64,000 bases of DNA from NCBI RefSeq assembly GCF_900149705.1, contig NZ_LT703001.1, forward strand, positions 1,860,001-1,924,000, written 5' to 3'. Numbering within the stretch: the stretch's first letter is position 1; each line of letters begins with the position of its first letter. This DNA comes from Sphingorhabdus sp. Alg231-15 (GTDB lineage Bacteria > Pseudomonadota > Alphaproteobacteria > Sphingomonadales > Sphingomonadaceae). Below are positions 18,249-28,000 of the stretch, one piece after another. Under the pieces are notes generated by a model. That model made no database searches. It was not told the origin of the DNA and saw nothing but the letters and a program-made list of their open reading frames with translations. The translations under genes and the position numbers were made by a program.

Positions 18249-19027
18249 GCGCGCTAACCGACGACCAGCTTGATCGATATGCGCGCCATATCGTCCTGAG
18301 AGATATTGGTGGCATTGGTCAGAAGAAAATTCTTGATGCCCATGCGCTAATCATTGGTGCCGGTGGTATTGGCTGTCCGGCGATCCAATATCTGGCAGCC
18401 GCCGGAATCGGTGCACTGACGATAGTTGATGATGATGTCGTGTCCTTGTCCAACCTTCAGCGACAGGTTCTTTTTTCGACGGATGATGTTGGAAAACCGA
18501 AAGTTGATGTTGCCAAAAGGGCCGCGCAGGGGATCAACCCGGATGTCACAATAAACGTGGTTAATCAAAGGCTTACCGCGCAGCATTTTTCCGGCGATGC
18601 TGCAGCATTTTTTGCGCAATTTGACGTGATCCTCGATGGTTCGGACAATTATCAGACCCGGCTGCTCGTATCTGACTATTCGCTTGCGCACCAAGTTCCG
18701 CTGGTATCGGCGGCGATCGGCCAGTTTCAGGGGCAGCTTGGTGTTTTTCGCGGCTGGGAAACAGACAAGCCCTGCTATCGCTGCTTTGTCGGCGATGCAC
18801 TCGATCCGGATAATTGCGACAATTGTTCGGAAGTTGGCGTGCTCGGGGCCATGGTGGGACTGATGGGTAGCTTTGCCGCCATGGAAGCGATCCGCGTGGT
18901 TACTGGCTTTGGTGATGATCCAGCGGGCAAGCTGCAACTGTTCGACGGCCTCAAGCCTTCGATGCGCAGTCTCAATCTGCCCAAGGACCCCGAATGCAAA
19001 AGCTGCGGAGAACCTGCAGAGAGCTAG
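18245..19027 (+). CDS. HesA/MoeB/ThiF family adenylyltransferase
   Basis: The 260-residue E1-like protein has the nucleotide-binding loop GAGGIGCPAIQYLAAAG (residues ~37-53), the DDDVVSLSNLQRQVLF region, the DGSDNYQTR ribose site and two CxxC zinc pairs (CYRC and CKSC). It would adenylate the C-terminal Gly-Gly of a MoaD- or ThiS-like sulfur carrier for molybdopterin or thiamine synthesis. There is no rhodanese domain (length matches MoeB). Neither carrier gene nor other moa/thi genes are in the window, so MoeB and ThiF cannot be separated. Confidence 0.93.
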   Translation: MSALTDDQLDRYARHIVLRDIGGIGQKKILDAHALIIGAGGIGCPAIQYLAAAGIGALTIVDDDVVSLSNLQRQVLFSTDDVGKPKVDVAKRAAQGINPDVTINVVNQRLTAQHFSGDAAAFFAQFDVILDGSDNYQTRLLVSDYSLAHQVPLVSAAIGQFQGQLGVFRGWETDKPCYRCFVGDALDPDNCDNCSEVGVLGAMVGLMGSFAAMEAIRVVTGFGDDPAGKLQLFDGLKPSMRSLNLPKDPECKSCGEPAES

Positions 19028-19096
19028 TAGCGGGGCAGCCAATTGCCTTTCTCCCGATATTGCGCAATTGTCGCTGACAACAGGGGAGACAAGTAT

Positions 19097-19507
19097 ATGA
19101 CATTACCAGTAACCGCCTTAACCGCCGCCATCTGCGCCTTGCTGATGATATTTCTGATATTTAAGGTCATCGGTCAAAGGCTGCGCACCGAGACCAGTTT
19201 CGGCACCGGCAGCGATCCGAAAATGGACATGGTGCGCGGTTGTCATTCCAACCTGGTCGAAAATGCGCCGATAGCGATCTTGCTGCTCGCCTTGCTCGAA
19301 ATGACCAACGCCCACCACTGGACTCTGACCGGATTGGCGGCGCTGTTTCTGATCGGACGGATGATCCATATATATGGCATGTATCAACATTTTGCCGACA
19401 AGACGGTCCGGTTTCGCCAGCTCGGCGTTACATGTTCCACATTGTCCATCCTCGCAATGGCACTTTGGGTGATCTATCTTTTTGTGACGGTTAATCTGCT
19501 AAACTAG
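19097..19507 (+). CDS. MAPEG family membrane protein
   Basis: The 136-residue protein starts at the ATG at 19097, after GGGGAGAC. It has four predicted membrane helices (residues ~5-25, 55-72, 78-98, 112-133). The loop GCHSNLVENAPIAILLLALLE after helix 1 matches the MAPEG signature (membrane-associated proteins in eicosanoid and glutathione metabolism), which includes microsomal glutathione transferases. A glutathione-dependent detoxification role is plausible, and a GFA-family protein (also glutathione-associated) is the next gene on the opposite strand. Confidence 0.88.
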   Translation: MTLPVTALTAAICALLMIFLIFKVIGQRLRTETSFGTGSDPKMDMVRGCHSNLVENAPIAILLLALLEMTNAHHWTLTGLAALFLIGRMIHIYGMYQHFADKTVRFRQLGVTCSTLSILAMALWVIYLFVTVNLLN

Positions 19508-19516
19508 CATGCCGAT

Positions 19517-19864
19517 CTAAAGACTGGCCCCATCCACTTCCCGCACGGGCAAGTGCTGCCAGTCAACCGGATCAAATATGCGCATATTCACCGCCATGCG
19601 ATCCGGCGGTGCCGTGCGCGGTGTCCAATGGGTATGCGATCCGCAATGCTTGCAATTCCACAAAGTGATCATCTTGTCGCCCTGCACATAGCTGTTCAGC
19701 ATTTCCGGCTGCGCATCGATAGTCACAACATCCGGATTCCAGTAACCGCCTCGCCAACCCGTTTTCCGGCACAAGGAACAATTGCACTGCAATGTCTCTT
19801 CGGGTGGTGCCGGAACCGTGATCTGCACTGCGCCGCAATGGCATTGGCCCTTCATCTCACTCAT
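19517..19864 (-). CDS. GFA family (glutathione-dependent formaldehyde-activating-like) protein
   Basis: The 115-residue protein has the zinc-binding layout of the GFA/CENP-V fold: CHCGAVQI near residue 8, CNCSLCRKTGW near 28, and NCKHCGSHTHW near 70. The prototype binds S-hydroxymethyl-glutathione, but most small members have no proven substrate. Its start overlaps the sirtuin stop by 8 bp, so the two genes form a minus-strand pair. It is convergent with the MAPEG gene. Confidence 0.9.
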   Translation of the reverse strand: MSEMKGQCHCGAVQITVPAPPEETLQCNCSLCRKTGWRGGYWNPDVVTIDAQPEMLNSYVQGDKMITLWNCKHCGSHTHWTPRTAPPDRMAVNMRIFDPVDWQHLPVREVDGASL

Positions 19865-20561
19865 TGGTCAATATATCCTCAACCCATGCGGGGACCAGAT
19901 CTCCGGCCTTGCCCATGCGGCTTTCATCGAAATAGAGGCTGCCGTCAGACGGATCCAGATTCATCTCCAGCGTCTTGGCCCCGTAATGCTGCGCTGACCG
20001 GACAAACCCGGCCGCCGGATAGACCGCACCAGAGGTACCGATGGAAACGAACAAATCGCACTGCGCCAAAGCCAGCTCGATCCGCTCCATCTGATAGGGC
20101 ATTTCGCCAAACCAGACGATATCGGGCCGCAGCGCGATCTGTTCACAATGGGGACAGGCCGGGCCGCTGGACAGATTTTCGGTCACCGCAGAGCGCTCGC
20201 CACAGGCCAGACATAATCCGCTCAAAAGCTCGCCATGCATGTGAACCAGCCGCTGTGATCCGGCCCGGTCATGCAGGTCATCGACATTTTGTGTCACCAC
20301 CAAAAGATCGCCACCCCATCTCGCATCCAGTCTGGCCAGCGCCTTATGCGCCGCATTGGGATGGACGGTCTGCAAAGTGCCGCGTCGTTCATCATAAAAT
20401 TTCTGAACCAGTGCCGGGTCCCGCTGAAATGCTTCTGGCGTCGCGACATCCTCCACCCGGTGCCCTTCCCACAGACCATCAGGCCCGCGAAAGGTTGCAA
20501 CGCCGCTTTCCGCGCTAATCCCCGCACCGGTTAGAATGACAATATTGTTTATTTCGCGCAT
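19857..20561 (-). CDS. cobB: NAD-dependent protein deacylase, sirtuin class III (CobB-like)
   Basis: The 234-residue sirtuin has the NAD motif TGAGISAESGVATFRGPDG (residues 11-29), TQNVDDLHDRAG (90-101), catalytic His109 in HMHGE and four zinc-binding cysteines (117, 120, 136, 139). Tyr56 and Arg59 in FYDERR correspond to the class III pair that accepts succinyl- and malonyl-lysine, so desuccinylase activity is expected in addition to deacetylation. It acts in the cytoplasm using NAD+. It is divergent from dapB. Confidence 0.95.
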   Translation of the reverse strand: MREINNIVILTGAGISAESGVATFRGPDGLWEGHRVEDVATPEAFQRDPALVQKFYDERRGTLQTVHPNAAHKALARLDARWGGDLLVVTQNVDDLHDRAGSQRLVHMHGELLSGLCLACGERSAVTENLSSGPACPHCEQIALRPDIVWFGEMPYQMERIELALAQCDLFVSIGTSGAVYPAAGFVRSAQHYGAKTLEMNLDPSDGSLYFDESRMGKAGDLVPAWVEDILTNE

Positions 20562-20614
20562 AACGCTATGCCAGCAGCTTCAGCCCAATAATGCAAGCCT
20601 GGGGATAGGGAAAC

Positions 20615-21349
20615 ATGACATCAATCGGGATAATCGGAAGCAAAGGCCGCATGGGTCACGCGCTGGTCAACGCTATTGGCGAACAGCAGGAACTGCACCA
20701 TGCAGGCGGCGTGGATCAGGACGATGATTTTGCCGAATTGCTTGCCAAGAGCGACGTGCTGGTTGATTTTTCCATGCCAGATGAGCTGAGTCAGCGGCTC
20801 GATTCATGCGCCGAAGCCGGCAAGCCGCTGCTCGTCGGCACCACCGGACTTGAACCCGCCCATCATTTGTCGATCGATGCCGCCGCAAAGACTATTCCGG
20901 TACTGCAGACCGGCAACACATCGCTGGGCGTGAACATGCTGGCGGCGCTGGTAAAGGAAGCCGCGGCGCGCCTTGGTGATGACTGGGATATTGAAATTGT
21001 TGAAATGCACCACCGGCATAAAGTCGATGCGCCGTCCGGCACCGCCATTTTGTTGGGCGAAGCCGCTGCACAGGGGCGCGGAATCCGTCTCGAGGACAGC
21101 AGCGAGCGCGGGCGGGATGGACAGACCGGCGCACGGGAAAAAGGCGCGATCGGCTTTGCATCACTGCGCGGCGGATCGGTGGCCGGCGACCATCAGGTTA
21201 TTTTGGCCACGGATGAAGAACGCATCGAATTGGGCCACCGCGCCGAAAACCGGATGATTTTTGCACGCGGCGCGGTCAAGGCAGCGCTATGGCTGACCCA
21301 GCAGCAACCAGGCCGCTACGACATGACCGATATGCTCGGCCTGAAATGA
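20615..21349 (+). CDS. dapB: 4-hydroxy-tetrahydrodipicolinate reductase
   Basis: The 244-residue protein has the N-terminal Rossmann motif GSKGRMGHALVNAI, the VLVDFS stretch and the catalytic region EMHHRHKVDAPSGTAILLGEA (His pair and Lys). It reduces the dapA product to tetrahydrodipicolinate in the lysine/diaminopimelate pathway. The ATG follows a GGGATAGGGAAAC leader. nth begins 10 bp downstream, consistent with a two-gene operon. Confidence 0.97.
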   Translation: MTSIGIIGSKGRMGHALVNAIGEQQELHHAGGVDQDDDFAELLAKSDVLVDFSMPDELSQRLDSCAEAGKPLLVGTTGLEPAHHLSIDAAAKTIPVLQTGNTSLGVNMLAALVKEAAARLGDDWDIEIVEMHHRHKVDAPSGTAILLGEAAAQGRGIRLEDSSERGRDGQTGAREKGAIGFASLRGGSVAGDHQVILATDEERIELGHRAENRMIFARGAVKAALWLTQQQPGRYDMTDMLGLK

Positions 21350-21359
21350 GTGTACGCAC

Positions 21360-21998
21360 ATGAAAAAGGACGATATTTTCGAATTTTATTCGCGGCTGGC
21401 AGCCGACAATCCATCGCCCGAAACAGAATTGAATTTCGGCAATGTCTATCAGCTGGTTGTTGCCGTAGCGCTGTCCGCCCAATCCACCGATATTGGCGTG
21501 AACAAGGCGACACGGCTGCTTTTCCAGCAAGTTAAAACGCCGCAACAGATGGTCGATCTCGGCCTTGATGGCCTGAAAGAGCATATCAAGACTATCGGGC
21601 TTTATAATACCAAGGCAAAGAACGTCATCGCTCTGTCTGAATTGCTGATCTCCGATTATGATGGAGATGTTCCCGCGGATCGCGATGAGCTGACCAAGCT
21701 GCCTGGTGTGGGCAGAAAGACCGCGAATGTTGTTATGAATTGCGCCTTTGGAGCGGAAACCTTTGCCGTCGATACACATATTTTCCGGGTCGGAAACCGC
21801 ACCGGACTGGCACCGGGAAAAACCGTATTGGCGGTCGAGAAAAAGCTCGAGAAACAAACACCCGGCCCGTTTCGTGTCCACGCCCATCACTGGTTGATCC
21901 TGCACGGCCGCTATATCTGCAAGGCGCGCAAACCGGAATGCTGGCGCTGTCCGGTCGCCGACCTGTGCCGGTTCAAAAAGAAAACACCTGCTCCCTGA
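21360..21998 (+). CDS. nth: Endonuclease III
   Basis: The 212-residue DNA glycosylase/AP lyase has the helix-hairpin-helix LPGVGRKTANVV with catalytic Lys120, catalytic Asp138 in VDTHIFRVGNR, and the [4Fe-4S] ligands Cys187, 194, 197 and 203 in the C-X6-C-X2-C-X5-C spacing. It removes oxidised pyrimidines in base-excision repair. The numbering is identical to the E. coli enzyme. It complements mutM (purines) found elsewhere in the window. Confidence 0.98.
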   Translation: MKKDDIFEFYSRLAADNPSPETELNFGNVYQLVVAVALSAQSTDIGVNKATRLLFQQVKTPQQMVDLGLDGLKEHIKTIGLYNTKAKNVIALSELLISDYDGDVPADRDELTKLPGVGRKTANVVMNCAFGAETFAVDTHIFRVGNRTGLAPGKTVLAVEKKLEKQTPGPFRVHAHHWLILHGRYICKARKPECWRCPVADLCRFKKKTPAP

Positions 21999-22107
21999 TA
22001 CAAACGCCCTGACCCGCCAAAGGCTCGGATCGCCGTTCAGCTTTCAGAAACCCTAAGAGGCGTATTTTTTTCGAGATGGGTCAATTTTGAATATTAGGAG
22101 AGATCTT

Positions 22108-22524
22108 ATGAAACTGTTAGTTCCGGCCCTGATCGGTGCCGCCATCGCGACGACTGGCGTCGCCTATGCTGGCGAAAAACGCTCGAAAGACGATAAATAT
22201 ATTATCGAAAAAGTCGGCGAGCCGAAAAGCTGCATCAACCGGTCACAGATCCGTTCAACCGATGTTATTGATGATAAGACGATCGACTTCAAAATGCGCA
22301 ACGGCGACATTTATCGCAACAATCTGCCGAACAAATGCAGCGGCCTGCGCTTTGAAGAAGCCTTTTCCTACCGCACGTCAACCAACCGGTTGTGCAATGT
22401 CGATATTATCCGTGTGCTGGATAGTACGGCAGGACGCATAGACACACGCGGCGCTTGTGGTTTGGGACGGTTTCAGGAAATCACCAAGACCAAACGCGAA
22501 AAGGCGGAAAAGAACGAAAGCTAA
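22108..22524 (+). CDS. Secreted hypothetical protein (DUF6491-like)
   Basis: The 138-residue protein starts at the ATG at 22108, with AGGAGAG ideally placed; the earlier TTG at 22087 is rejected. A signal peptide ([21 protein letters not shown]) should release a mature protein beginning GEKRSKDD. The mature part has four cysteines ([35 protein letters not shown]) and a pattern, [20 protein letters not shown], frequent in small periplasmic proteins of sphingomonads. I recall it as DUF6491-like but could not confirm that. Function is unknown. Confidence 0.8.
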   Translation: MKLLVPALIGAAIATTGVAYAGEKRSKDDKYIIEKVGEPKSCINRSQIRSTDVIDDKTIDFKMRNGDIYRNNLPNKCSGLRFEEAFSYRTSTNRLCNVDIIRVLDSTAGRIDTRGACGLGRFQEITKTKREKAEKNES

Positions 22525-22604
22525 GTTAGCGCCGTTTCTGCAAAATTAGTGATTGGCAAAGCGGCCTGCCCGCTGCTAAGCGCTCTGTCGGTATCTGATA
22601 CCAA

Positions 22605-22681
<77 letters not shown>

Positions 22682-22867
22682 TTTCATGGCTGTTTGCTCG
22701 GTACTTTTGGCTTAATCTTCCCATCATGACACTGTCGTTGCGGGTGTTGCCTGACATCGCTTGGCCCCTGCTTTGCGGAGCGAAACCGACATTGGAATAT
22801 GCGGCGATCCATCTGCAATTAGCGGATATTATTTCTCTTCCAGTTGCAAAATATACGAATCATATTA

Positions 22868-22882
22868 GAACATATAGAGAAC
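22868..22882 (+). promoter_or_regulatory. LexA (SOS) box
   Basis: GAAC-ATATAGA-GAAC is an exact match to the alphaproteobacterial LexA motif GAAC-N7-GAAC (the direct-repeat form usually written GTTC-N7-GTTC on the other strand). It lies 18 bp before the proposed imuA start and in front of imuA-imuB-dnaE2, a classic SOS target. This predicts DNA-damage induction of the cassette. Confidence 0.88.
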
Positions 22883-22899
22883 ATAAGTTAGGATTCTCT

Positions 22900-23583
22900 G
22901 TGCAGTGCGAAACTGGAAACGTTACAAGATTGCCTTTAAAACGGGTGGGGGCACCCGTGAAAAGTGGCGGAAACATGCTGTCGGAGGCATTTCCTGCCAC
23001 GGCGTCCGATGCGGGAGCTGTCGGATTTATCTTGTCCGAATTGCGGCGCATATCCGGAGCGATTCTCTGGATTCAGGACCGCCAGTCACAAATGGAATCC
23101 GGACATCCTTATTTGCCTGCTTTGCCCGGCCGGTCGATGATTCAGGTCGACCTGAACCGTCCTGTCGATGTTCTATGGGCTGCCGAAGAAGGCTTGCGCT
23201 GCCAGTCTCTGGGCGCCATTGTCGCAGAATTGTGGGGCGATCCGCGCGCATTGACCTTCACGGCAACCAAACGGCTGGCACTCAGAGCGGAGCGTCACAA
23301 GGTTCCGTGCTGGCTGATCCGCCGGGGTGCCTCGCCCGATCTGAGCGCGGCGCGGAACAGGTGGCGCATCGCCTCTGTGCCATCGCATCCCCATATCCAC
23401 GACTCGCAAGCGCCCGGCGATCCGCGCTGGCAGGTCGAGCTGTTCCGCTCACGCACGCAAGCGCCTGGCACATGGGTGGCGAGCTATGACCGGGCGGCGG
23501 ATAATATCAATTTTTCTGCCCCATTTCGCGATGGAGCGCTGGTCCAGGATGATGGAACGGAGCGGAGAAAAACCGCCCGCTGA
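22900..23583 (+). CDS. imuA: ImuA, RecA-like accessory of the SOS mutasome
   Basis: The 227-residue protein is ImuA-like, a RecA-related protein lacking an intact Walker A loop. Visible features are MLSEAFPATASDAGAVGFIL, AILWIQDRQS, VLWAAEEGLRCQSLGAIVAEL and FTATKRLALRAERHKVPCWLIRRG. The frame is open back to 22726, but the LexA box at 22868-22882 means transcription starts near or after it, so I prefer the GTG at 22900, which has AGG about 8 bp upstream. ImuA cooperates with ImuB and DnaE2 in error-prone translesion synthesis. Its 3' end overlaps the imuB start by about 98 bp if both starts are right. Confidence 0.85.
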   Translation: MQCETGNVTRLPLKRVGAPVKSGGNMLSEAFPATASDAGAVGFILSELRRISGAILWIQDRQSQMESGHPYLPALPGRSMIQVDLNRPVDVLWAAEEGLRCQSLGAIVAELWGDPRALTFTATKRLALRAERHKVPCWLIRRGASPDLSAARNRWRIASVPSHPHIHDSQAPGDPRWQVELFRSRTQAPGTWVASYDRAADNINFSAPFRDGALVQDDGTERRKTAR

Positions 23584-25021
23584 TGCCGCGACCATTTTGG
23601 CCGCCGAAGCCCAGCATGGCGCCATCATCTATGCTACAAACCAGGCGGCACGACTTGCGAACATAGCCGAAGGTGCCAAGCTTGTTGACGTCAAGGCGGT
23701 CTGCTCTGACCTGCGTGTTGAATATGCCGATATTGCAGGGGATATACTGGCACTGAAACGGCTGATGCTCTGGGCCCGTCGCTGGTGCCCGTGGACTGTC
23801 GTGGATGGCAAGGATGGTCTTATTCTGGAAACCACCGGCGCGGATCATCTTTGGGGCGGCGAAGCGCAGATGCTGGACGAGATCGAGGCCCGCCTGTCTT
23901 TGCTGGGAATGACAACGCGGCTTGCCATAGCACCGACATGGGGAGCGGCATGGGCTTTGGCCCGATATGGTCAAGTGAAGACGATCTGTCCGAAAGACGA
24001 AATATCAGAGATGCTGGCGCCTTTGCCGGTGAGTGGTTTGCGCCTTGATGCCGAGACACTGATCTTGCTGCACCGCCTTGGGCTCAAGACGATCGGGGCC
24101 TTGGCAAAGGTACCGCGCCTTTCCCTTACACGGCGATTTGTACGGGCCACACTGGATGGCAATCCGTTGCTCCGCCTCGATCAGGCCATGGGGCATCTTG
24201 CGGAACCCGTGGCCAGTGTGGAAGCCCTGCCGAAGGTCAAGGCGCAAGTGCGTCTGGCAGACCCTATCCAGGATCCAACCCACCATTTGCCCGGCCTATG
24301 CGTCGATTTATGTGTACAGCTGACGCGCCGGGATCTTGGCTGTCGCCGCTTGCATCTGACGGTATACCGGACGGACGGCGAGATCAGCACCATTGCCGCA
24401 GCCACATCTGCACCGACCCGTGATGCCCGGCATTTGCAGCGGCTTTTTGATGACAAGCTTGAACGGATAAATCCTGGCTTTGGCTTTGATCTCATCACCT
24501 TGGAAGCCAGCGTAGTGGAACCCGTTGCGTGCGTGCAGAATCAATTGGACGGAAAGGCCGAGGATGACCTTGCCTTGCCGCACCTGATTGATCGTCTCAC
24601 TGCGAAATTTGGCCCCCATGCTGTCAGGCGGCCGGTCCTGCACGAAAGTCACATCCCGGAACGTGCAGAAATCAGAACAGCCGCGCTGCATGATGAACCA
24701 TTGTCCAGAACCTCTCTCGTCGCTGAAGAGCGCCCCATCCGGCTGCTGTCACTGCCAGAGGAGGTGCGGGTGGTCTATGCTGTGCCGGAAGGTCCGCCCG
24801 CACAGTTTATATGGCGCAGACAGACCCATAAAGTTGTCCGCCATACAGGCCCCGAACGGATTGCCCCGGAATGGTGGACAGACCGCGCGGGCACACGGTT
24901 GCGTGATTATTACAAGATCGAGGACCAGTCCGGCAAACGTCTGTGGCTCTATCGCGAAGGACTGCATGATGATGGACGCGGTGGCGATCCGCGCTGGTTC
25001 GTGCACGGGATGTTTGCCTGA
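23486..25021 (+). CDS. imuB: ImuB, catalytically inactive Y-family polymerase-like protein
   Basis: The 511-residue protein begins RRIISIFLPHFAMERWSR, where active Y-family polymerases have an acidic D-x-D type motif; the lack of these aspartates is typical of ImuB. A palm/fingers-like N-terminal half is followed by a helix-hairpin-helix region (LHRLGLKTIGALAKVPRLSLTRRF) and a C-terminal part that in relatives binds the beta clamp and DnaE2. It acts as a scaffold in SOS mutagenesis. The stop shares one base with the dnaE2 ATG. The overlap with imuA is long, so a later start (for example Met16) is possible. Confidence 0.9.
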   Translation: MTGRRIISIFLPHFAMERWSRMMERSGEKPPADAATILAAEAQHGAIIYATNQAARLANIAEGAKLVDVKAVCSDLRVEYADIAGDILALKRLMLWARRWCPWTVVDGKDGLILETTGADHLWGGEAQMLDEIEARLSLLGMTTRLAIAPTWGAAWALARYGQVKTICPKDEISEMLAPLPVSGLRLDAETLILLHRLGLKTIGALAKVPRLSLTRRFVRATLDGNPLLRLDQAMGHLAEPVASVEALPKVKAQVRLADPIQDPTHHLPGLCVDLCVQLTRRDLGCRRLHLTVYRTDGEISTIAAATSAPTRDARHLQRLFDDKLERINPGFGFDLITLEASVVEPVACVQNQLDGKAEDDLALPHLIDRLTAKFGPHAVRRPVLHESHIPERAEIRTAALHDEPLSRTSLVAEERPIRLLSLPEEVRVVYAVPEGPPAQFIWRRQTHKVVRHTGPERIAPEWWTDRAGTRLRDYYKIEDQSGKRLWLYREGLHDDGRGGDPRWFVHGMFA

Positions 25022-28000
25022 TGCCCGAGATGGACAACCAACGTCCAAGGCGCACCTTGGATGCAGAAGGCCTGACGCGAAACGCCGCTGCGCCTTATGT
25101 CGAGCTGGGCGTAACGACATGCTTTTCATTTCTGCGGGGAGCGTCTGATGCTGTCGATCTTGTCTCGACAGCATGGCAGCAGGGCTATGATGCTCTTGGC
25201 GTTGCTGATCTCAACAGCATGGCGGGCGTCGTAAGGCTTCATGCAGAAGCGCTGAAAGCACATATACGCCCTGTCATCGGATGCCGCCTGCGGCTCATCG
25301 GCGGTGAAGAGTTTCTGGCCTACCCTCGTGACAGAGAGGCTTACGGACACCTGTGCATGCTCCTGTCCAAAGGCAAGATGCACAATGCGGAAGGAGAATG
25401 GCAGGCAAAAGGCGCCTGCGACATCTCACTGGATGATCTGGTCGCTCATGCAGAAAATGTGCAACTCATTGCGATACCGGGCGACAATATGGAATATTTT
25501 GCTGCCGGCTTGCCCGATCTGGTCCGCGTTTTACCGAGCCTGCGTCACATCGCAGTCAGCTATCTCTACCGCAGCAATGATCGCGCAAGGATCAACTTTC
25601 TGGACCGTGTGGCGCAAGATAATGGCCTATCCATTCTTGCGACCAATGATGTCCATTATCATGCCCCTGACCGCCGGCCTTTACAGGATATCCTGACATG
25701 TATTCTGCATAAAACCACAATCACCCAGGCTGGATTCATGCTTGATGCCAACGCAGAGCGGCATTTGAAATCACCGGACCAGATGGTGACTCTGTTTGCC
25801 GAATGGCCGCATGCCATCCGCGCGACCCGCGATGTGGCAGATGCCTGCACCTTCGATCTGCGGCAGCTGTCCTACGAATATCCGCAAGAAACAATCCCGG
25901 CAGGGCGCACACCACAGGAATATCTGACTGAGTTGACCTGGAAAGGGGTCAAAGACCGCTATCCGGACGGGACACCGCACAAGGTACAGATGACTCTGGA
26001 AAAAGAACTCGCACTGATCGAGAAACTCGACATCGCGCAATATTTCCTGACCATCCATGACATCATCCAATTTGCCCGTCATGAAGTGAGCCCACCCATA
26101 TTGTGTCAGGGACGCGGGTCTGCGGCAAATTCGGCCGTGTGCTATGTCTTGGGGATCACTGCCGTTGATCCCAGCAAAAATGATCTGCTTTTCGAACGTT
26201 TCATCAGCGAAGAACGTGTCGAACCACCTGATATAGACGTCGATTTCGAACATGAACGCCGCGAAGAGGTCATTCAGCATATCTATGAAAAATACGGTCG
26301 CGACCGCGCCGGCCTTTGCGCAACGGTTATCCACTACCGCCCCCGCATGGCCGTGCGTGAAGTTGGCAAGGTCATGGGTCTGTCGCCGGATGTCACAACG
26401 GCATTGGCCAAAACCATCTGGGGCAGTTGGGGCCGTGAGGTCGGGACAAAGGAGGCGATTGAGGCCGGACTGGATCTGCGCGATCCATTAATCGCCCGCA
26501 CGATCAAACTGGCCGACCAGATGATCGGGATGCCGCGCCATCTCTCACAGCATGTCGGTGGTTTCATTTTGACGGAGACCCCGCTGACGCGCACGATCCC
26601 CATCGGCAATGGTGCGATGAAGGACCGCAGTTTCATCGAATGGGACAAGGACGATATTGATGAGCTGCGTATCCTCAAAGTCGATGTCCTGGCACTGGGG
26701 ATGCTGACCTGTATCCGCAAGGCGTTTGACCTGATCGCAGCCCATCATGGCAAACGATTTGACCTGGCTACCGTTCCGCAAGATGACATCGCCGTTTATG
26801 ATATGCTGTGTAAAGGGGACAGTGTCGGGACATTCCAGGTCGAAAGCCGGGCCCAGATGAACATGCTTCCACGCCTGAAACCAAGGGAATTTTACGATCT
26901 GGTCATTCAGGTCGCGATTGTCAGACCGGGGCCAATTCAAGGCGATATGGTCCATCCATTTCTGCGCAGACGTACAGGGAAAGAAAGCATCATATACCCG
27001 TCCCCCGGCCCCCAATATGATCCTGATGAGTTGAAGAATATCCTCCACCGGACCTTGGGCGTGCCGATATTTCAGGAACAGGCAATGAAAATCGCCATTG
27101 ATGCCGCCAAGTTCAGTCCGGCTGAAGCGAACGAGCTGCGTAAGGCGATGGCGACATTTCGATCGCGCGGGACAATTGAAACGCTGCAGGACAAAATGGT
27201 CGGACGGATGGTCGAGCGCGGCTATGATCCCGAATTCTCCCAGCGATGCTTCGATCAAATCAAAGGATTTGGGGAATATGGATTTCCCGAAAGCCATGCC
27301 GCCAGCTTTGCGCTGCTGGTCTATATTTCGAGCTGGATCAAATGCCATTACCCGGATGTTTTCTGCACCGCATTGCTGAACTCCCAGCCTATGGGTTTTT
27401 ATGCACCAGCACAGATTGTCCGCGATGCCAAAGAACATGGTGTCGCAGTGCGCCCGCCAGACGTAAATTATAGCGATTGGGACAATAGTCTGGAGCCGGT
27501 TACGCCGGGCATATTTGCCGTCCGCCTTGGGTTACGACAGGTAGACGGCATAGCCATGACCGTCGCGAAGCGCATCGTACAGCCTCGCCACACTCCCTTT
27601 ACGGACATGCAGGACGTCAAGACCCGTGCGCATGTGGACAGCGGGAGCATGCGCAAGCTGGCCGCGGCTGATGCGTTTCGGTCGATCGGACTGGATCGCC
27701 GCCAGGCACTTTGGAACAGCCGGGCATTGCGCGATGCACCTGATTTGCCGCTGTTCAATAATCAACGCGACGAAGGTCCGGATATTGATTTCACTTTGCC
27801 CCAGATGCCCCTGTGCGAACATGTTGTCGCCGACTACCAGACCCTGCGCTTGTCGCTTAAAGCCCATCCGATGGCCTTTTTACGACGAAGCATGTCACGC
27901 CAGGGCTATACCAGCTGCGATGATCTCAAACATATGCGTAACGGACAACGCGTATCGCTTGCTGGCCTCGTCTTGATCCGGCAGCGCCCGGGCAGTGCCA

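Noticed and set aside
19553-20518. A 321-codon frame antisense to the GFA and sirtuin genes
   Set aside because: Composition is Arg/Pro-rich and repetitive as expected from an antisense shadow; both opposing genes have strong motifs.
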